64,000 bases of DNA, taken from positions 496,001 to 560,000 of the forward strand of contig JAOALC010000003.1 in NCBI GenBank assembly GCA_025153775.1, read 5' to 3'. Shown in pieces: positions 58,390 to 64,000 of this stretch. Position 1 is the stretch's first letter. Each line of letters starts with the position of its first letter. The position numbers and the translations under genes were made by a program. A model generated the notes under the pieces. It was not told where the DNA came from. It searched no databases and worked only from the letters and a program-made list of their open reading frames with translations. This DNA is from SAR92 clade bacterium H231. Lineage in GTDB: Bacteria; Pseudomonadota; Gammaproteobacteria; Pseudomonadales; Porticoccaceae.

Positions 58390-61300
58390 TTATATTGTTT
58401 GCGGCAGTGGGGTTGGCAGATCATCGCTATTGGATCCATCCAGCCAGTCCACTTTGTTCATTTTGCGCACCACTACCATTTCATCGCGGTTGCAGCCCAC
58501 GGTGCCGTAATAGTTAAAGCCATAGGACTGCTGGGCGTAGCCGCCAATCATATGGGTGGGTTTAAGCACGGCTCTAGTCACCGAGTTATGGTGCCCGCCG
58601 CGGGTGCCGGTCATCTCTGAACCAGGTACATTAATAATCCGCTCCTGGGCGTGGTACATCATTACCATGCCGTCTTTCACCCTCTGACTGACTACGGCGC
58701 GGCAGGCAATGGCGCCATTGGCGTTAAATACCTCCACCCAGTCGTTATCGGCAATACCCACAGACTTAGCATCGGTTTCTGAAAGCCAAATAATGGGCCC
58801 GCCACGATTGAGGGTCAGCATTAGCAGATTGTCGGAGTAGGTGCTGTGAATACCCCATTTTTGGTGGGGAGTAATCCAGTTGAGCACTATTTCCGGGTGG
58901 CCATTGGGCTTGCTGTCTTTTACCAGATCGGTGGTTTTGGTATGAATCGGTGGGCGATAGGAAATTAACTGCTCACCAAAGGCCTGCATCCAGCGATGGT
59001 CCTGATAGAACTGCTGCCGTCCGGTAAGGGTGCGCCAGGGAATATATTCATGGACATTGGTGTAACCGGCGTTATAACTCACATGCTCGTCTTCAAGGCC
59101 AGACCAGGTGGGTGAAGAGATAATCTTGCGCGGCTGGGCCTGCACATCGCGGAAACGAATTTTTTCTTCCTGTTTGGGTTTGGCTAAATGGCTATGGTCA
59201 CGGCCTGTATGCTGACCCAGGGCATCCCAGGCTTTTACCGCCACTGCGCCATTGGTTTCCGGGGCCAGACTTAGAATCACTTCACAGGCGTCAATAGCTG
59301 ATTCAATACGCGGCATGCCCTGACTAATGCCTTCCTCGGTGACCCTGTGATTAAGGTCGCCGAGCAATTCCACTTCATTATCTGTATTCCAGTTAATGCC
59401 TTTGCCACCATTGCCCAGCTGATTGAGAAGCGGCCCCAAGGCAGTAAACTTTTTATAGGTGTTGGGATAGTCTCGTTCAACCACCACCATATTGGGGGCG
59501 GTTTTACCGGGGATTAGCTCGCACTCGCCTTTCTTCCAGTCATTAACGTCGAAGGGTTGGGCTAGCTCTCCGGGGGTATCATGCAGCAGTGGCACTGTAA
59601 CCAAATCTTTTTCCACGCCCAGATTGCCTTCGGCGACTCTGGAGAATTCTTTGGCAATACCTTTGTAGATATCCCAATCACTGCGCGCTTCCCAGGCCGG
59701 GTCTGTGGCTGCGGAAAGGGGGTGAATAAAGGGATGCATATCTGAGGTGTTGAGATCGTCTTTCTCATACCAGCAGGCGGTGGGCAGCACTATATCGGAG
59801 TACAGGGCGGTGGAGGACATTCTGAAATCCAATGTGGTCACCAGATCTAACTTGCCTTCCGGGGCATCTTCTACCCATTCTGCCTCCTTGGGAATAATAC
59901 CGTCGCGAGCGCCATTGTCGTCGTTCATCACGCCATTTTTAGTGCCCAACAAATACTTGAGCATATATTCATGGCCTTTGCCGGAAGAGCCCAGTAAGTT
60001 GGAGCGCCAGATAAATAGATTGCGGGGGAAGTTGGCGGGGTTATCCGGCTGCTCGCAGGCAAAGCGTATATCACCGCTTTTTAACTGCTGTACTAAATAG
60101 TCTTTGGGATCCATGCCCGCAGCTTCGGCATCGCGGCAAATCTGCAGTGGGTTTTGGTTTAGCTGGGGGGCGCTGGGCAACCAGCCCATGCGCTCGGCCT
60201 GAATATTGTAATCCAGCATGGCTTCAGGCATTTCACCTTTGTTAGCCAGGGGTGAAAGTACTTCGTGAATATTGACCTTTTCATGGCGCCACTGGGAGCT
60301 GTGGTTATAAAAGAAAGAGGTGGAATTCATCTGCCGCGGTGGGCGGCTCCAGTCCAGCCCAAAGGCCAGAGGTAGCCAGCCAGTTTGGGGGCGGAGTTTT
60401 TCCTGGCCTACATAATGGGCCCAGCCACCGCCGCTCTGACCTACGCAACCACACATAATCAGCATATTGATTAGGCCGCGGTAGTTCATATCCATATGGT
60501 ACCAATGGTTCATGGCGGCACCGACAATCACCATGGATTTACCTTTAGTCTTGTCGGCATTGTCGGCAAATTCCCGCGCTACCTGAATGACTTTCTCCCG
60601 AGATACGCCGGTGATCTTTTCTTGCCAGGCTGGGGTGTAGGCGACGGACTCATCATTGTAGTCGGCAGCGACATTGTCTCCACCCAAGCCCCGGTCGATA
60701 CCATAGTTAGCGATCATCAGATCGAAGACCGTAGCGACTCTCGCGTCAGTGCCATCGGCCAGTTTGATGGTGCGCACGGGCACTTGGCGCAGCTGGATAT
60801 CCTCACCGTCCTGATGGTTCCAATGCTCATGTTGTTGCGCGGCAAAATAAGGAAAGGCGACTGAGGCGGACTGTTCGCCAATCAATGATAGTTGTAGCTG
60901 CACTTCTGAGCTTTCGTTGCCTTCTTTGGCTTCGATATTCCATTTGCCCATCTCGCCCCAGCGATAGCCGATAGAGCCTTGAGGGGACACTAGCTGGCCA
61001 GTTTTTTCATTGAAGGCGATGGTTTTCCAGTCGGGGTTATTATCTTGCCCAAGGTTGTCCACAAGGTCAGAGGCGCGCAAAAATCTGCCGGGTTTTAGGT
61101 TGTCGCCGGACTGGGGTTCCAACATCACCAGCATGGGCATATCAGAGTAGCGGCGCACATAGTCGGTAAAGTAGGCACTGGGGTTATCCAGATGGAATTC
61201 CTTGAGAATGACATGACCAAAGGCCATGCCCAGCGCGGCATCGGTTCCCTGTTTAGGATTTAGCCAGAGGTCGGCTAGTTTTGCAGCCTCACTGAAGTCT

Positions 61301-62148
61301 GGGGTGATCACCACACCTTTGGCGCCTTTGTAGCGCACTTCGGTAAAGAAGTGGGCATCTGGGGTTCTGGTCTGGGGTACATTGGATCCCCATAGAATTA
61401 GGTAACTGGAGTTGTACCAGTCGGCGGATTCTGGCACGTCGGTCTGTTCGCCCCAGGTCATAGGTGAGGCGGGGGGCAGGTCACAGTACCAGTCATAGAA
61501 GCTCATACAGACCCCACCAATTAATGACAGATACCTAGAGCCGGCGGCATAGGACGCCATAGACATAGCGGGAATTGGGGAGAAGCCTATCACTCTATCT
61601 GGGCCATGGGTTTTGGCGGTGTAGACATTGGCGGCAGCAATTATTTCATTGACTTCGTCCCAGGAGGAGCGCACAAAGCCGCCCATGCCGCGCTGGGATT
61701 TATAGCTTTGGCTATGTTTTGGATCTTCCACAATAGCGCCCCAGGCTTCGACTGGATTATCAAATCGCTGACGCATTTCCCGCCATAGTTTTAATAATGG
61801 TTTGCGTACCTTGGGATATTTAAGCCGGTTAGCGCTGTACAGATACCAGGAGTAGCTGGCACCCCGAGGACAGCCGCGAGGTTCATGATTGGGTAGGTCT
61901 GGTCTGGTGCGAGGGTAGTCGGTTTGCTGAGTCTCCCAGGTCACCAGTCCATTCTTTACATAAATTTTCCAGCTACAGGAACCCGTGCAGTTAACCCCAT
62001 GAGTAGAGCGCACAATTTTGTCATGTTGCCATCGCTGACGATAACCATCCTCCCAACTGCGAGACTCCTGATTAACCTGCCCATGTCCATTAGAAAATTC
62101 ACTCTGTTTCTTCTTAAAAAATTGTAGCCGGTCTAGAAAGTGGCTCAT
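58390..62148 (-). CDS. narG: Respiratory nitrate reductase alpha subunit (molybdenum enzyme)
   Basis: The approximately 1252-residue catalytic subunit reduces nitrate to nitrite at a Mo-bis-MGD centre. The N-terminal [4Fe-4S] site has the typical His plus Cys pattern (HGVNCTGSCSWKIYVKNG), followed by YPRTRPDLPNHEPRGCPRGA and SWDEVNEIIAAANVYT. The Mo-binding region has YNSSYLILWGSNVPQTRTPD. The frame opens 14 codons earlier, but the ATG at 62148 (MSHFLDRLQFFKKKQ) gives the family N-terminus and has GGGA upstream. It is 12 bases upstream of narH. Confidence 0.97.
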   Translation of the reverse strand: MSHFLDRLQFFKKKQSEFSNGHGQVNQESRSWEDGYRQRWQHDKIVRSTHGVNCTGSCSWKIYVKNGLVTWETQQTDYPRTRPDLPNHEPRGCPRGASYSWYLYSANRLKYPKVRKPLLKLWREMRQRFDNPVEAWGAIVEDPKHSQSYKSQRGMGGFVRSSWDEVNEIIAAANVYTAKTHGPDRVIGFSPIPAMSMASYAAGSRYLSLIGGVCMSFYDWYCDLPPASPMTWGEQTDVPESADWYNSSYLILWGSNVPQTRTPDAHFFTEVRYKGAKGVVITPDFSEAAKLADLWLNPKQGTDAALGMAFGHVILKEFHLDNPSAYFTDYVRRYSDMPMLVMLEPQSGDNLKPGRFLRASDLVDNLGQDNNPDWKTIAFNEKTGQLVSPQGSIGYRWGEMGKWNIEAKEGNESSEVQLQLSLIGEQSASVAFPYFAAQQHEHWNHQDGEDIQLRQVPVRTIKLADGTDARVATVFDLMIANYGIDRGLGGDNVAADYNDESVAYTPAWQEKITGVSREKVIQVAREFADNADKTKGKSMVIVGAAMNHWYHMDMNYRGLINMLIMCGCVGQSGGGWAHYVGQEKLRPQTGWLPLAFGLDWSRPPRQMNSTSFFYNHSSQWRHEKVNIHEVLSPLANKGEMPEAMLDYNIQAERMGWLPSAPQLNQNPLQICRDAEAAGMDPKDYLVQQLKSGDIRFACEQPDNPANFPRNLFIWRSNLLGSSGKGHEYMLKYLLGTKNGVMNDDNGARDGIIPKEAEWVEDAPEGKLDLVTTLDFRMSSTALYSDIVLPTACWYEKDDLNTSDMHPFIHPLSAATDPAWEARSDWDIYKGIAKEFSRVAEGNLGVEKDLVTVPLLHDTPGELAQPFDVNDWKKGECELIPGKTAPNMVVVERDYPNTYKKFTALGPLLNQLGNGGKGINWNTDNEVELLGDLNHRVTEEGISQGMPRIESAIDACEVILSLAPETNGAVAVKAWDALGQHTGRDHSHLAKPKQEEKIRFRDVQAQPRKIISSPTWSGLEDEHVSYNAGYTNVHEYIPWRTLTGRQQFYQDHRWMQAFGEQLISYRPPIHTKTTDLVKDSKPNGHPEIVLNWITPHQKWGIHSTYSDNLLMLTLNRGGPIIWLSETDAKSVGIADNDWVEVFNANGAIACRAVVSQRVKDGMVMMYHAQERIINVPGSEMTGTRGGHHNSVTRAVLKPTHMIGGYAQQSYGFNYYGTVGCNRDEMVVVRKMNKVDWLDGSNSDDLPTPLPQTI

Positions 62149-62220
62149 AGTTACCAATCCCTTGTAGTTAAAAGTTCCTAAAACGAACATCCGATAAGTT
62201 CAGACACCGCTCGATTTGGT

Positions 62221-62328
62221 TTTAAATGCGGGAAGGGGCTTTCAAGACTCTCGACAGCATGGATGCTGTCGCGAAGCCCCCAGGGATGGGTTCATGGCGT
62301 GTCTTGAAAGCCCCTTCCCGCATTTAAA
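62221..62328. repeat. Composite inverted repeat between narK and narG
   Basis: A perfect 28-bp arm at 62221-62248 (TTTAAATGCGGGAAGGGGCT, then TTCAAGAC) is repeated inverted at 62301-62328. Inside lies a second perfect hairpin, CGACAGCAT/ATGCTGTCG at 62252-62271, followed by CGAAGCCCCCAGGGATGGG. There is no T-tract. It fills most of the gap between the narK stop and the narG start and looks like a dispersed palindromic element. Confidence 0.9.
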
Positions 62329-62344
62329 GCCCGGCCAGCACTCC

Positions 62345-63961
62345 CTAAGGATTATGAAACTCCGCCTTAGGCCGCAAATAGAACCACCAGTTAATAACAA
62401 TACAGACCCCATAAAAGGCCGCGAATCCATAGAGGGCGACTTCTGGGGTAGTGGCTTTTATCTGCTCACCAAACACTTTTGGAATATAGAAAGCCCCATA
62501 GGCAGCTATAGCAGAGGTCCATCCTAATACTGGCCCAGACTGTTCTTTGCTAAAGACATTGGGAATGGTGCGGAAGGTAGAGCCATTGCCAATACCTGTG
62601 GCAGCAAACAGCACCAAAAAGAGTAAAAAGAAGGGCAGGAAGAACTCTTCTGGTGTGGCTGAGGCATAGGCAGCCTTCATAAAATAAGCCACGCCCAGAG
62701 CACTTATAACCATTACTACTGAGCAGACCTGGGTCACCAGCGCGCCACCCAGCTTATCGGATATCCAGCCCCCCAGAGGGCGGATCAGCGCCCCTATAAA
62801 AGGTCCCATCCAGGCATACATCAGTGCGCTGGGGCCATTATTATTGAGGGTGTTATGGGTCAATGTGCCATCTACCATTATGTGCTGGTAGCCAAAGATA
62901 ACCTTGATAGCCAGAGGGAATGCGGCGGCGTAACCAATAAATGAGCCAAAGGTCATGGTGTAAATAACGCTCATTACCCAGGTGTGTTTATTGCCAAATA
63001 TTTTGTACTGGTGGTTCAAGTTGGCTTTGGCGGCATCTGGTAATACAAAGCGCATTAGAAAAACGGTCAGGGCTATCACAATCAGTAACACTATTTCTTT
63101 GGGTACACCCAGCCCGGAACCATTGGCACTACTGGGAAGCAGTAACCAGAGGCCGAAGATGGCGGTGGCAAAGCCAACCAGTAGCATACCGCTAATAATT
63201 GAGAATGCGCCCATTGGACTGCCTATATTGGGCGAGACTTCCTGGGTGCGAATATTGTTCATGCCCCACCATCCCAGCACGGCTAAGGGGATTAAAAATA
63301 CCAACCAAATAAAGCCAGCATTTTGAATATAGGTTTCAGAGCCTGCGGGAATCTTGCCAATTAGGGTGCCGCTGGTGCTCTGCAAAATCATGGGCTCGCC
63401 ACCCATTGCGCCAAACAGGCCAAAGGTCATAGCTAAAGGCACAAGAATTTGCATGCTGGTGACGCCAAAGTTACCCAGCCCGGCATTGAGGCCCAGTGCC
63501 AGGCCCTGTACTTTTTTCGGGTAGAAAAAGCTGATATTGGACATAGATGAGGCAAAGTTGCCTCCCCCTAAACCAGATAACAGTGCCAGCGCCTGGAATA
63601 CCCACAGTGGTGTCTGGGGGTTCTGTAGTGCTATGCCGGCGCCCAGTGCTGGGATCATTAGCAGGGCGGTGGTAAAGACTATGGTATTGCGGCCGCCGCA
63701 CAGGCGAATAAAGAAACTACTGGGAATACGCAATGTGGCGCCGGTTAGGCCGGCAATGGACATCAGAGTAAATAGTTCGGACTTGGCAAAGGGAAAACCC
63801 AGATTGAGCATCTGTACTGTGATCACTCCCCAGTACAGCCAGACAGCAAAACCGCAGAGTAGACTGGGAATGGAAATCCATAGATTGCGACGAGCAGTTT
63901 TCAGTCCGGACTGATCCCAGAATTGCTGGTCTTCAATATCCCATTGTTTAATATCTGACAT
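62345..63961 (-). CDS. narK: Nitrate/nitrite transporter
   Basis: The 538-residue MFS protein of the nitrate/nitrite porter family has 12 or more predicted helices. Nitrate signature segments are GLGGGNFASSMSNISFFYPK followed by GLALGLNAGLGNFGVTSMQI, and later GPFIGALIRPLGGWISDKLG and ATGIGNGSTFRTIPNVF. It imports nitrate and/or exports nitrite. It is the first nar gene in the window. Only 39 bases upstream are visible, and I see no FNR-type site in them. Confidence 0.95.
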   Translation of the reverse strand: MSDIKQWDIEDQQFWDQSGLKTARRNLWISIPSLLCGFAVWLYWGVITVQMLNLGFPFAKSELFTLMSIAGLTGATLRIPSSFFIRLCGGRNTIVFTTALLMIPALGAGIALQNPQTPLWVFQALALLSGLGGGNFASSMSNISFFYPKKVQGLALGLNAGLGNFGVTSMQILVPLAMTFGLFGAMGGEPMILQSTSGTLIGKIPAGSETYIQNAGFIWLVFLIPLAVLGWWGMNNIRTQEVSPNIGSPMGAFSIISGMLLVGFATAIFGLWLLLPSSANGSGLGVPKEIVLLIVIALTVFLMRFVLPDAAKANLNHQYKIFGNKHTWVMSVIYTMTFGSFIGYAAAFPLAIKVIFGYQHIMVDGTLTHNTLNNNGPSALMYAWMGPFIGALIRPLGGWISDKLGGALVTQVCSVVMVISALGVAYFMKAAYASATPEEFFLPFFLLFLVLFAATGIGNGSTFRTIPNVFSKEQSGPVLGWTSAIAAYGAFYIPKVFGEQIKATTPEVALYGFAAFYGVCIVINWWFYLRPKAEFHNP

Positions 63962-64000
63962 AGAGACTTCCCTGTTATTATGTGACTGGAATCTGATGTT

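Noticed and set aside
62216-62527. 103-codon plus-strand open frame over the inverted repeat
   Set aside because: It covers the palindrome and the end of narK in antisense; no support.

Overview
The window looks like a chromosomal segment of a marine or aquatic gammaproteobacterium. Cellvibrionales-like (SAR92/Porticoccaceae-type) is my best guess, inferred from gene content and order: priA/rpmE divergence, tRNA-Leu-queA-tgt-secDF, a bkd operon, narKGHJI. It has no assembly gap. Most of it is conserved core, interrupted by two accessory stretches.

Region 1 (1-8.4 kb) is core: the 3' end of a glutamine synthetase family gene, a SPOR-domain protein, priA, rpmE, a LapA-type membrane protein and pyrF. 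A Fe(II)/2-oxoglutarate dioxygenase, a GlcD-type FAD oxidoreductase and a protein of unknown function follow.

Region 2 (8.5-16.9 kb) holds two very unusual flagellin genes. Both have normal flagellin D0/D1 ends, but the surface-exposed middle is replaced by seven FG-GAP-type repeats, the number needed to close a seven-bladed beta-propeller. The first flagellin carries a further domain of about 220 residues inside blade 2. Both genes start with TTG, and each has a sigma-28-like promoter overlapping the same perfect hairpin. No other flagellar gene is in the window. Between them lie a sterol-desaturase-family membrane hydroxylase and two small membrane proteins. A secreted alpha/beta hydrolase and a crotonase follow.

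Region 3 (19-38 kb) is an accessory island. It starts with a nonsense-mutated AbiEii toxin gene. Next comes a surface-signalling uptake system (ECF sigma factor, FecR anti-sigma factor, TonB-dependent receptor with STN domain). A peptide catabolism set follows: beta-lactamase-fold hydrolase, DmpA/P1 aminopeptidase, remnant dipeptide epimerase, S9 peptidase-like protein, two GPH/MFS symporters and PepA, with an AraC regulator. Together they suggest sensing, import and stepwise hydrolysis of an unusual peptide, possibly containing D- or beta-residues. The island is decaying: a truncated transporter ends in a 76-bp direct repeat, an aldolase is truncated, the start of the S9 gene is fused to the end of an epimerase gene, the intact S9 protein lacks its nucleophile serine, and a REP-type transposase gene is dead. 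The right edge lies next to tRNA-Leu(CAA), whose last 20 bp are duplicated 170 bp away.

Region 4 (38.3-54.1 kb) is core: tRNA-Leu, queA, tgt, secD, secF (no yajC between tgt and secD), a secreted serine hydrolase, a retropepsin/7TM-transglutaminase/ATP-grasp operon, an Lrp-type regulator diverging from the branched-chain 2-oxoacid dehydrogenase genes, and an outer-membrane porin.

Region 5 (54.1-64 kb) contains an exact 373-bp tandem repeat array, then the respiratory nitrate reductase operon narKGHJI on the minus strand, with a 28-bp-arm inverted repeat between narK and narG. The organism can probably respire nitrate.
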